This document shows positions 12,797-23,040 of a DNA stretch of 64,000 bases, piece by piece. Position numbers and translations under genes: made by a program. Origin of the DNA: Ehretia macrophylla (lineage: Eukaryota; Streptophyta; Magnoliopsida; Boraginales; Ehretiaceae); NCBI GenBank assembly GCA_037974665.1, contig CM075778.1:22200001-22264000 (forward strand), in the 5' to 3' direction. Each line of letters starts with the position of its first letter. Within the stretch, counting starts at the first letter, position 1. Under the pieces are notes generated by a model. The model did not search any database, was not told the DNA's origin, and saw only the letters and a list, made by a program, of their open reading frames with translations.

Positions 12797-13985
12797 GAGA
12801 TCATGGCCGGTCAGGCACAGTTACTGGCAGGGCAGGCTACCGAAACACAGGCATTGTAGAATCAGTTACTGAACGCACAAGGTGGGTACCACAGTCGTGG
12901 TACACTGAAAGAGTTTTTAGGGTATTATCCATCGCGGTTTCAGGGGAAGCCGGATGATAGGAAAGCTGATGCGTGGATTAGTAAGGTGGAGAAGATTTTT
13001 GACCCTCTTGATTATACCGATGAGCGGAAGGTCACCTTTGCCGTGTCTTGCTGGATGATGAGGTAGAGGAGTGGTGGCGCACGGTGAAAACTAGCTGGGA
13101 GACTCAGGGTATTCCGTATGTTTAGGATAACTTTCTGATAGCTTTCCGGGCGAAGTATGTCCCGAGGATCATGAGGGAGCGAAGAGAGGCAGAATTTCTA
13201 GCTTTAGTGCAGGGAGATGCTTCAGTGGCTCAGTATGAGGCCACTTTCACTAGGCTGTCCCGGTATGCACCAGAGTGTGTGGCTGATGAGGAACGTAGGA
13301 CTCATAGGTTCATGTTGGGGTTGAGGCCTGAGATTCAGGATGCGATGGCCCTGAATCAGTATGATATACTTACTGAGGCCTTTGATGTAGTTTCTAGACT
13401 GGAAAAAAGAAAGGGGGAGCAGATCGAACCTAGTCAGCCTAGCAAGAGGCCCTTTCAGCCGCAGGGTCAGCAGGGTATTTATAGACCTTCGGTACAGCAA
13501 GGTGGTTACAGGCCTGCAGTGCAGCAGGGTTCTTTCAGACTGTAGGGTCAGCAGGGTTACTAGCGGCCTCAGTTTCAGCAGAGGTCTTATCAGGCTCAGC
13601 CGCAGTTTAGGTCGACCCCGTCTCAGGGTTGGTATAGGCCTAGTGTTGCGTCACCTCAGTAGCAAGCTGGTACAGCTGCTTATTCAGTTTCTGGGTCTTC
13701 TGGAGGCAGTGTCAGTACACCGATACCGCTGTGTACTTATTGTAAACGTACAGGCCATCTGGAGGCCGACTGTCGGAAGAAGGCAAGGACGTGTTTAGGT
13801 TGCGGAAACAACCAACACCGGGTGAGGGATTGCCCCAGGTATCAGAGTTCTATGGGTCAGCCAGCAGTCCAGGGTTATCAGGGTGGACCTATAAGCAATA
13901 CACCTCAGTAGCAGCGGGCTCAGGCTCGGGCCTACGCAGTGGACTTGGAGGAATTGCCAGAGGTGGCAGCAGTGGTGAAAGGTAA
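12797..13985 (+). pseudogene. Element B gag, main part
   Basis: Gag domain with FLGYYPSRFQGKPDDRKADAW, DPLDYTDERKVTFA, LIAFRAKYVP, REAEFLALVQGDASVAQYEA, FTRLSRYAPE and MLGLRPEIQDAMA, then a Gln/Pro/Arg-rich segment with repeated GYRPAVQQG-like units (about 13460-13620). Two CCHC zinc knuckles follow: CTYCKRTGHLEADC and CLGCGNNQHRVRDC (about 13735-13840). It ends near VDLEELPEVAAVVKG, the usual lead into protease. Stops (TAG near 12857, 13122, 13543, 13561, 13660, 13909) and a frameshift near 13050 disable it, but similarity to an active gag is high. It could have encoded particle protein for the non-autonomous family. Confidence 0.88.
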
Positions 13986-14160
13986 TTTACTTATTCTCAA
14001 CCAATTAACTATCATATCTCCTTGAGTGCAATGTGCTAAAATGTTAGTAGAGAGTTTGCCTTATACGATTAAAGTTAGCACGTGCATCATATCAGTTGGT
14101 GACTGAGTAGTATGTGACGCTGAGGCTATGAAATTCTGATTAGGGGTCAAACTATCTTAT
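13986..14160 (+). pseudogene. Element B protease remnant
   Basis: NLLILNQLT, then QCAKMLVESLPYTIKV, which aligns with the region around the protease flap of A (VQRVNLLVNELSYQLEV). The catalytic DSG segment is missing and stops are present. Homology ends near 14160, where the repetitive tract replaces the rest of pol. Confidence 0.65.
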
Positions 14161-14603
14161 GACTATACATTGATTATTGGGATTCTTATTTGGTGATTTT
14201 ATACGGCCTTCTTCCTCGAGATTTCTATATAGGGATTCTTATTCAGCATACTTCTTTGGACTTCTTCTATGGTATTTTCTATACGGTATTCTTATGTGGA
14301 ATTCTGATATAGTATTATCCGGAGTTCTTATATTGGGATTATTATTTGGTATTCTCGCTTGGTGATCTTGTTGAAGCTCTTACTTGGTATTCTTGGTTGG
14401 TGCTCTATTACGGAATCTATGTTTGGCATTTTCTTCAGTAATTATTTGAGATTCTCATCCGGAAGTCTTAGTCAGTGTTCTTATTCAGCGTTCCTATTCA
14501 AGCTTCTTGTTCGGTATTCCTAGTTGACCTACTTAGTTGGTATTCAGAATTTGGTTTTCGGTCTTTCATTCCGTATGTTTGAGCCAGTAGTACTTGAGTG
14601 AAG
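14160..14603 (+). repeat. Degenerate ~13-14-bp periodic tract replacing pol in element B
   Basis: About 440 bp of diverged units resembling GGTATTCTTATTT, GGAATTCTGATAT, GGGATTCTTATTC and GGACTTCTTCTAT, with the GG spaced roughly every 13-14 bases. No protein domain. Similar tracts occupy the same place in G (about 49750-50110) and, in antisense, in F (about 26330-26800). Confidence 0.7.
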
Positions 14604-14621
14604 AATTGCGAGGACGCAATT
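14604..14621 (+). other. Hairpin upstream of the element B polypurine tract
   Basis: AATTGCG-AGGA-CGCAATT, a perfect 7-bp stem with a 4-base loop, five bases before the PPT. Confidence 0.8.
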
Positions 14622-14626
14622 GTTTT

Positions 14627-14639
14627 AAGGAGGGGAGAA
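14627..14639 (+). other. Element B polypurine tract
   Basis: AAGGAGGGGAGAA, directly followed by the 3' LTR start TGTGAAACCCC. Confidence 0.92.
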
Positions 14640-17260
14640 TGTGAAACCCCACTTTTCTATCTTATCTCGATTTGCATGCTTTACCTTATCTTGCGTGAAT
14701 TGACTTGTTTATGTGCTATATAACTTAGAATGTGTTAAATATGTGATTAATACTCCTAATATATGCTAAGTGTGTATTCATGAAATTTTTATCAAAAACG
14801 GAATCAGAAATTTTATCGTTGATTTTTTATGAATAGTGTTTTGAACACCTGTCCGCTAAAATTTTCACACGGGTGTTTTAAACGTTTTAAAACCTAGTCC
14901 TCGGGAATTAATAGACCTGTGTTTGATTAAAACGGATTTGGAATCGATTTTGGAATTTTAAAGGTTTTTATACTTTCTTTTGCAAAAAATCGAGTTTTAA
15001 GCCGACTCGGCTGTAATTGTTTAAATGTAAAACTTCTTGTCACCTAAAAATAAACTATTTGAGATATCTTAGGAGTTGCATAATTAGTTTGAGCAAGAAA
15101 TAGCTAAAGTGAATTAAAAGACTAGAAATACAAAAAAATGCTAACTTTTACTTTTACTATTTTATTTGACCAAGCCTATTTATGCATAATATATCAATAT
15201 TGCTCACAAAATAACTCAAAACACACTCATTTCTCACTCACATGGCCGAAACTCCATAGCCTTTCTTGAGGAGTTTTTCAACATTTTTTCAAAGCAAATT
15301 TTTCATTAAAAGTTGCGATTAAAGTCCAATCTTCATCAACCAAAGCTTGATTCCACCTCTTGAGCATCCATTGAGTATCTTTCTAGCTTCATAACACATC
15401 AAAGGTGAGAGAAAAATTCTAGATCTCAAAAGTCATTTTTTATGTTTTTGCTTATAATTGCATTTTGAACCGTTAGAATGTTAATTTGAAGTTATATTAT
15501 TGCTCAGTGCATGCTAGGGATCATTTATGTGTATTACTACGAGATTTGAACAATTGTAGCGAAATTATTTATTTTCGGGTATTAAAAGTTGATTAACTAG
15601 CTATTTGATGAATATTTTGAGTTGTTGTGGTTGGAATCGATTGCCGTCGATTTCTAAAAGTTTGTTAATTACGTGGTAGTGCCGTTATGATGCCGAATTT
15701 TCGATTGCGATGTTTGTGTGAAAATCCAGAAATTTCAGCCTAGGTGCATTGAGGTTTTAAGGTTGTTGGGCTTGATTTTGATGTGTCTTGGTTGGTTTCC
15801 GAGAGGGCTAATGTAGTTGATTGAATGGGTGAGTGTTAGAAACTGGTTTGGAGTTGTTTGGATTAGTAAAATGTAAGATATGATTATTTGAAGTTTAGGT
15901 TGTTTTTCTTTAAAATATTGTTATATGCCTTTAGATGATCGGGTGGTGTTTGAGTGATTGAACTGTGAGTTGTTGATGGTTAGATTAGGGTTTGGTTGTG
16001 TGTCTAATGCATGTTAAGTTGGGTAGCCTACTTTGTCATCTAACTTAATTGTTTCATGATTATATAGTTGATGATTGTTAAATGTTGTTTAATTGATTGT
16101 TGAAATACGGATTAATTGATTATTGATTATTGATTGTTGTTACAAAACTGTGAGGAGCACGCTCGGGGTTAATCCGGGGTGTTACATGGTTAACTGATTG
16201 TTATTGTTATTATTAGTCAGAAGTCGGGCAGCCAATGTTGTTGACTTCTCGAATTGTTATTGTTATTGTTATTATGAGTCGAGAGTCGGGTAGCCAATGT
16301 TGTTGACTTCTCAAATTGTTATTGTTATTGTTATTATTAGTCAGGAGTCGGGCAACCAATGTTGTTGACTTCTCGAATTGAGTCATATTGTTGTGAGCTT
16401 TGATAATGTTGTGTCACCTCGGGAGGCATCCTGGGCTGCGGGCACAGTTGTCATGGCTAATCCCTATCTCGCATGGGTGGAGAGGCCATGGGGTGTGGGT
16501 CTAGGTCAAGGTACCTCAGGATTGTGTCATTGAGTTTGGAGGAGTTGATGAGCATTGAATTGGTGTATGGAGCTTCATCAGCAAATGTATCGTATCCTTA
16601 TCGTGTGTTTACAATTATTGCTATTGTTGCATTTATAATAATTACTAATGTTCATTGTATGTTTACTGCTCAAAGGATGATTTCCAATGAGTATAGTAAA
16701 TACTGTTCGAGATCTATTGGATCCTCACTGGGCTTCTTTTATATAAGCTCACTCTCAATTATTGCATGCATGCAGGTGTTACTGAGCCTGACTTCGGGTA
16801 CGTGCCTCTTGAAGAGGGAAATGTGCCTATCGTGGATGAGTTTTATGTGCAGGAGTCTTTGCCATGAGATTGTTTGTAGTTGATGTATTATGATGTATTA
16901 TAAACTTACTTTAACTTAAAGACTTATGTATGATGGTTTGGAAGTCTTTCTTTTGATCATGTTTAGATTACTAAGTTGGTTTATAATCTATTTTGAAATG
17001 TATGTATAGTCTATGTATGAAGTTGGAACGGAGGCGTATAACTATGAACGGATTGTTGAAGGAATGATAATTGTGTAACATGGTTATGTGGTATGTTGTC
17101 AACTTATTTGAGGGGTTGATTGTTGTATGCTTGTGGAGTTTGGTTGTATGGTTCTGTAGAGGTTGGTTTAGAGCCTCTATGTCCTAATTACTGTCGTTAT
17201 ACTGCCGAAATTCCGTTGCGTCCTGACTGATCGTAGAAGGGGTTGAGTTGGGGCGTGACA
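14640..17260 (+). repeat. Element B 3' LTR (2621 bp)
   Basis: Starts TGTGAAACCCCAC and ends GGGGCGTGACA at 17260, before the duplicated GGTAT. It is longer than the 5' copy mainly because it has three rather than two minisatellite units (starting near 16215, 16277 and 16339, 62-bp spacing) and extra TTATTG repeats. TATATAAG lies at 16738-16746 after CCTCACTGGG at 16723-16732. The 136-codon open frame at 16473-16883 has no recognisable domain and is not called as a gene. Confidence 0.95.
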
Positions 17261-17265
17261 GGTAT

Positions 17266-18526
17266 CATGGTGGATCCTACCAAGATTGAAGTTGTTTCAG
17301 ATTCGAAGAGACCGAAAAATGTAGCTAAGATTCGTAGTTTCCTTGGTCTAGGGGGTTATTACCATCATTTTTGTGAAAGATTTCTCGAAGGTAGCTGGAC
17401 CTCTCACGAGGTTAACTCAGAAAAGTACTAGCTTTGTTTGGAATGGGAGTTGTGAGAACTGTTTCCAGGAGTTGAAGAAGAGTTTGACTTCAGCGCCAGT
17501 TCTTGCTTTGCCGAAGGGGAGTCAGAACTTTGTTGTTTATAGTGATGCTTCTAAAGACGGATTGGGTTGTGTTCTGATGCAGAATGGTTGGGTGATTGCT
17601 TATGCCTCACGAAAACTAAAGCAATACAAAGGAAACTATCCGACTCATGACCTAGAGTTGGTAGCTATTGTATTTGTTTTGAAGAAGTGGCGACATTATC
17701 TTTGGGGAAGCAGATTCGAAATTTTTACAGATCATAAGAGTCTAAAATATTTGTTTTCCCAAAAGGAGTTAAACATGAGGCAGAGACTGTGGATGGAGTT
17801 GCATGATGACTATAATTGCACAATCAGCTACGTTCCAAGAAAGGCGAATGTGGTAGTCGATGCCCAAAGCCGAAAGGCTAGTATTGCTTGTGTGGCGGTC
17901 AAGGAGTGGGAGTTGCTAGAAGAGGTTAGTATGTGGATGCCGGAGTTAACTCAAATAAGTATCTTATTTGCAAACTTCCAGATTCAGCCATTACTATTGC
18001 CAAGGATCCAAGAAGCACAACTTTTGGATCAGCAGATGTAGAAGATCTCAAGGACAAGCCTGACTTCAAATTGTCCGAGGATGGTGTGCTGCGGTTTCAT
18101 ACCAGAGTCTGTGTTCCAGATAGTTTGGGTTTGAAGAAATATATTTAGGAGGAAGCTCATAACTCTAAATATACCATCCATCCAAGTGGAAATAAGATGT
18201 ACCGGAACTTGAAACAATACTATTGGTGGAATAATAGTTTGTGGCTCGGTGTTTGACTTGTCAAAGTGTCAAAGCTATACATCAACAACCAGCGGGTCTA
18301 CTTCAACTATTGATGATTCCACAATGAAAATGGGAACATGTGATAATGGACTTTGTTACAGACTTGCCGAGATTACCAAGGGGTTGTGATGTAGTTGGGG
18401 TTGTAGTTGATCGGCTGACCAAGACCGCTCATTTCATTGCAAAGAATAAGCAGGATAGTCTTGAGAAGTTGGTGGAATTGTATGTTACTAACATCGTACG
18501 TCTACATAGGGTTCCAGTCAGCATTG
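17266..18526 (+). pseudogene. Element A RT thumb, RNase H and integrase N-terminal half, cut by element C
   Basis: Continues RT after element [21 protein letters not shown], then a frameshift near 17370. The RNase H domain (17373-18041) has [59 protein letters not shown] and a degraded DAQSRKA (normally DALSRKA). The integrase HHCC region follows (EEAHNSKYTIHPSGNKMYRN, about 18150-18210; ARCLTCQSVKA, about 18247-18270). The integrase core has IMDFVTDLPR with the first catalytic Asp (about 18343) and VVDRLTKTAHFIAKNK. Several frameshifts and stops. Element C interrupts it just before the second catalytic Asp; the frame resumes at 62301 with SDRDPGF. Confidence 0.92.
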
Positions 18527-18759
18527 TGATGTGTTTGTGATTTATGAGCTTAATTGATATTATTTAAGGGTGCTTTAAACTTATTTGATTGCATTTATTA
18601 AGTATTTGTAGCATTTGTTGATAATTGATTTTATTTTTTATAATGCTCCAAATAGTTAATAAATGTAAATTTTTTGATTTAGGTAATATTCATGATGAAA
18701 AAAATGAGGCCCGAAATAGAAAAAAAAATGAAGATTCAAATATAAAAAAGGGTCATTAT

Positions 18760-18822
18760 GGCCCAATCATTGGGCCAATGATTATGACCAATCATTAGGC
18801 ATTACGGCCCAATGATTGGGCC
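18760..18822 (+). promoter_or_regulatory. Paired TGGGCC/CCAAT palindromes in Athila LTR
   Basis: GGCCCAATCATTGGGCC (18760-18776) and GGCCCAATGATTGGGCC (18806-18822) are exact reverse complements of each other and each is self-complementary apart from its centre base. Between them lie CCAATGATTATG and ACCAATCATT. Each copy holds two TGGGCC (site II-like) and two CCAAT-type words. About 180 bp upstream of the TATA box. The same block is at 60790-60852 in the 3' LTR. Confidence 0.75.
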
Positions 18823-19003
18823 AAAACTTTTTTTTCATGAATTGAACTCCATGGTCACTGATCAGCGACAAATGTAAAGCAGCTCATGTTTGGCACACAA
18901 TTTGATTTGAATCAGCGAACCATCACCACCTGCATACACGGCTTTACCAATTTTGCACACTAAGCATCTCACGGCCACAACAAAAATTCTCACACGCCAC
19001 TAC

Positions 19004-19011
19004 TATAAAAG
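19004..19011 (+). promoter_or_regulatory. TATA box of element C 5' LTR
   Basis: TATAAAAG, followed at once by a (CA)n stretch (19012-19036). The 3' LTR has TATAAAAA at 61034. Confidence 0.75.
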
Positions 19012-19200
19012 CACACACACACACACACACACACACATATTCATTCCCAACACCTTCTATTCATTCTTATCCGATCAGATCCACAACACCCACACACACT
19101 TTCATACACTTTTTACACACACATTCTCTCTCATTTCTCCCACAGTAACACACACGATTTTCTCATACACTCACATCTATACACACATACACACATAATT
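19012..19200 (+). repeat. CA/CACACT-rich tract in element C LTR
   Basis: A (CA)n microsatellite of about 25 bp followed by loosely repeated CACACA/TTCACACA words. Shorter in the 3' LTR (61040-61240). The open frame through it is low-complexity and not a gene. Confidence 0.8.
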
Positions 19201-20288
19201 TTTTTCACTTATATTTTCATACTTTCACACATATCTAATCTTACCCATTTCATTTTTGGCTTTGGATCAAGGTTTGGAGGAACATTGGAGCATATATTCT
19301 AGGATTGCAAGCATAGAAGACATGGGTGAGCTCTTCTCTTTACTTTTTCATGTCTTTACTTTTATGTTAAGTATGAGCTCAACTATTTGGTGGTTAGGGA
19401 AAGATCTTTTGTATAAACTTCTATGTAGTATATGTTAGATGCTAGATTTGGTTATTTAGATGTGAGATTTTTTATGGGTGTTGTTATCTTTTTGAGATTT
19501 GGTTTATTTTTGCTATGACTTTCAATTATATGCTTTAAACTTGCTTGTAGCGAGCATGTATTTGATTGTTCATCACAATATGATCATGAATCTCAAAAGG
19601 ATATGAGCTTATTTGTTTACATGTTTTGTTTTCATTTCTTAAAAATTGCTTGTAGCAGATTTGATTTCAAAGTATGACTACAACCCCTTAGAAAATGAGC
19701 TTAATGATTAAATAAATTGTAGGTTGTACCACAATTTGACCACATAGTATAATTAATCGAACATAGAATCGTTTGGACAAGTCCGCACCCGGCTTTGAGA
19801 GTGTCTAGAGGACGGAATTTGACCTATGTTTAAGTGAGATTAATTGGCTAGTTAGGTGACCACATCTAGACGGGCTTGTAGTTCGGTTGACCATAGGTTG
19901 ACTTTCCAAATTTATGATCTACATATAATTCATAGATTTTATACATAGATCTAGAATTAACCCGACTCCACCTTTGATCCAATTCTCGGATTCTTGCACT
20001 TTTATTTTTTATTAGATTTAATTAGTTTTAGTCTTTATTCTCTTTTAGTTAATTAGTTTGATTTCAATTTCAATTTTAATTCAATCAATCATTAATCAAT
20101 CAAATTTTCTTTTATTTATGTTTTTAAATTACTTTTCACACAAACACATTTTAGACTCACTTAGAAGCCTCCTTGAGGATACGATTCCCACAATTGCCCA
20201 CTTTCTATCACGACCCGTGCACTTGCGGGGTTTGACTTGGTTTGTTTTGCACTTAATTTTCTATACACCAAGAAACTGATCAAGTTTT

Positions 20289-20306
20289 TGGCGCCGTTGT
20301 CGGGGA
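20289..20306 (+). other. Element C primer binding site (tRNA-Asp)
   Basis: TGGCGCCGTTGTCGGGGA, six bases after the LTR, complementary to the 3' end of tRNA-Asp(GTC) with one mismatch. This is typical of Athila elements. Confidence 0.85.
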
Positions 20307-20633
20307 GGCACGGTGAATCATTGTGTGTTTTTATGTTTAGTAGTTTATTTTCATGATTTTTGTTTTTGTTAATTAGTTAATTTCCATAGTTTTGTCTCTT
20401 TCACTTTTTAATTTCTATTTTCTTGATTTGTGTGCTTTTAATTGGTGTTAGTTTAGATTTACTTCTTTTATTAGTTAACTTTCTTAGTTTCTTGCTTTCA
20501 ATAGACTTTATTGTGTTAATTTAGTATTTTGAATTCATAGTTGTTTGTTGTTTTTCTTTTATTTTAGTTTTTAGGTTTGTGGTAGGTAGCTGGCTGCTTT
20601 TTTTTTTGTTATTCTTGGGGATTTCTTCATTGC
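20307..20633 (+). other. Element C leader
   Basis: About 330 bp of T-rich untranslated leader between the PBS and gag. No feature recognised. Confidence 0.7.
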
Positions 20634-21110
20634 ATGCTTGGGCACCGTTCATTAGGTCATTCTTTATTCCCATTTGACCCTGAACGCCAACGTGTTTCTC
20701 GTCAGTTTCGAGTCACTAAAGTTTCCATTAGAGGTATGGTAGACCAACAGGACCTTCCGCATATTCCTAACGTACCGAATGCCCAACATTTTCCTAACAA
20801 TCCCGCTCACATTCCTGATGACGTGACTCTTCGTCAACACTTCCTTCCGAGTTCATACCATCCTAATATCGCTATCCGGCCACCTGATCTTCATAATTTT
20901 CAATTTGACATTAAGCCAGCGACTTTAGCGATCTTGTCTACCTTCTACGGGAAGATTAATGAAAATCCCCATGCTCACATTTATGATTTTCTCGTCTATG
21001 AACATTCCTCACGTCACTTAGGAGAATGTTCACCTGAGATTGTTCCCATACACATTGAAGGATACCGCCAAGCAATGGCTTTATGACCTTGAGACGGATT
21101 CTATCACTTA
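20634..21110 (+). pseudogene. Element C gag, N-terminal part, cut by element E
   Basis: Athila-type gag: FPFDPERQRVSRQFR near the start, then PPDLHNFQFDIKPATLAIL and NENPHAHIYDFL (about 20880-20990), the region preceding the gag core. A frameshift near 21000-21060 moves the frame to TLKDTAKQWLYDLETDSIT (about 21050-21108). E inserted right after this; the frame resumes at 54636 with SWEQLLTEFMLRF. Confidence 0.82.
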
Positions 21111-22368
21111 TGTTGGGGATATGCCATAATGCTAAAGTTTGAGATGACCTTATTAGGGTTTAATAAGAATATGCTTTTGTGTTTTATACACAATGTTGTT
21201 TATAGGATGTTCATATTCTCCGCTTCGATATGAGTATGTTCCTAATGCCTATCCGAGAAGAGAAATGTTCTAAAAGGGTTTAGGATATTTCGCATTTTCT
21301 CTTCGATATGATAAGAATTAAGAAACGATTCATAGCCCTTCAGATTATTCAACCGGGACTTGAATAATCGAGTACAGGTTATCATATGTTATTACCTTTA
21401 ATTAACATAGTGATGTTGATGATAAAGGATGGCGTGGGAAATGCCAGAACAACATGGTGATGTGGACTAATAAACATATGAGTAATCGTCTGTGTACGAA
21501 TCATTGAATGTGACAATAAATCGTGAACTACATGATTTCAGGTTAATAGTTTACTATTTATTTGAGAATTTTGCAAATTAATCCTCAGACTTGAGAGATT
21601 ACGGTTGTCGGTTATATAAGGGGTTAAATACTGCGTCTGGACAATGTCCGTCTTCTAAGGTGGGTTACGACATTTTGCGTTTTAGTCTTGTGGTATGAAC
21701 CGATAGGTAATTGTCAAGATAGGATATGTTAACCTCCGACAAGAGGCGATGTCCTATGATATCTGAGATCGGTTGGTAAACGAGCAAGTCCTTGGCCAAG
21801 GCGAGTATGAAGTGATGGAAAGGAGTTTTTTCATGGTAGTCATCTCTCGTTTCACCGATTCAGATGTATACATAGTATCGGATGTGGGCTTAACCATTTC
21901 ATGGTCCTTTTCCCGATCGGGCATTTATAATAGAAGATTCGAACTGCACACTAATTCTTGATGGTTAAATAGATTCAAGAAAGACGTCGTCTTCATTATC
22001 GCATACATTCTCATGATACGTTCGTTGCTAGTGCGTCACTCATGAGCATGAGGGTATTTCGGTAAATGTTGGAGAGATTTTCGAAATAGATAAGGAGGTT
22101 TATCAGGTCCCTCATCAGTATGCGATTATGAATCTAGAAGGTCACACACTAATAAGTATCATGAATAAGTTCATCGGAAGCTTGTATTTTGTGGTTGGTG
22201 GCTTTAAGGTGTTAAGAGTCATCAATGCTGGTATTTGAGCCAAAAGTATAATTTTGAAAAGTTTTAGGGGGTTCAAATTATAATTACTTAAACTTTTGGG
22301 GCCAAATTGTAGTTATTGAAAAGTTGTTTCAATATGTTTATTCTAATAAAGATTAGAATTAGCAAAAC

Positions 22369-22442
<74 letters not shown>

Positions 22443-23040
22443 GTGTTTATATATATGTATATGTGTAATGATGATGTAATTTGTGAAATGCACATCATCG
22501 TCTTAGTTGTCAAAAGGTGAAATTGCAATTTAATGACTAGATAATTACATGTGGCATTTGCATGTAGAGGTTGATGGCTAGGATAGTCCATGTCATCAAT
22601 CCTAGTCATTTGAATTTAAAATGAATGGATAGGATTCATTTTTGAATAAAGACAAAATGATCTTGACCATTGCTTTTGTTGATAAAGCATTTTTTACAAG
22701 TGTCAGGAGAGAGAATAAAGTTATCTTTAGATTGTAATGATTACAATCCTAAGGCTTGCATGGCTTTTACTTTAGAAGGAAGCAATTGTGATTGGCTAAC
22801 TAATAAAGTAACATTATATATATAATTATATGCATATGTTTTATATATATAATAAAAGATGACAATCTTCTCTCACCACCCACTTGCAATTTCGGCCAAG
22901 GGGTAGAGGAGAGAGAAGATGATCATCTTTCATCATCTAAAGCTAATGATTGAAATCAAATGGCTTGCATGGCTTGTCATAAAAAGGTGACAATAGTGAT
23001 TGGTCACTTATTTTATTATTAGCTTATATTAGATAACAAC
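21111..23040 (+). repeat. Element E 5' LTR, first part
   Basis: The first 1930 bp of the LTR, up to insertion F. Collinear with 45601-46476 plus 53088-54090 in the 3' LTR. It includes a (TA)n run at 22374-22438 that is much shorter in the 3' LTR. No gene. Confidence 0.92.
22374..22438. repeat. (TA)n microsatellite
   Basis: About 32 TA dinucleotides inside the E 5' LTR. The homologous site in the 3' LTR (53469-53494) has about 12. Confidence 0.95.

Larger units (their letters stand above)
2077..17260 (+). mobile_element. Element B: non-autonomous Tekay-like LTR element with gag remnant
   Basis: Bounded by LTRs 2077-4606 and 14640-17260, both TG...CA, with target duplication GGTAT at 2072-2076 and 17261-17265. 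It has an initiator-Met PBS at 4612, gag in two pieces (4900-5019 and 12797-13985) around element D, a short protease remnant, a noncoding repetitive tract instead of pol, and a polypurine tract. This fits the description of LARD or TR-GAG elements: full ends, gag only, no reverse transcriptase. It would have needed a partner such as an H-like element to move. Confidence 0.93.
18527..20282 (+). repeat. Element C 5' LTR (1756 bp)
   Basis: Begins TGATGTGTTTGTGATTTATG and ends AAGAAACTGATCA. It contains two palindromic TGGGCC/CCAAT blocks (18760-18822), a TATA box (19004), a CA-rich stretch after it and T-rich sequence. Matches 60554-62295 with many substitutions, clearly more than between the LTRs of D. 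No gene. Confidence 0.94.

Noticed and set aside
16473-16883. 136-codon open frame in the B 3' LTR, with a shorter copy at 3819-4121
   Set aside because: It covers the promoter-like region, is truncated by a stop in the other LTR, and has no recognisable domain.
18953-19198. His/Thr-rich 81-codon frame in the C LTR
   Set aside because: Direct translation of a CA-rich repeat.
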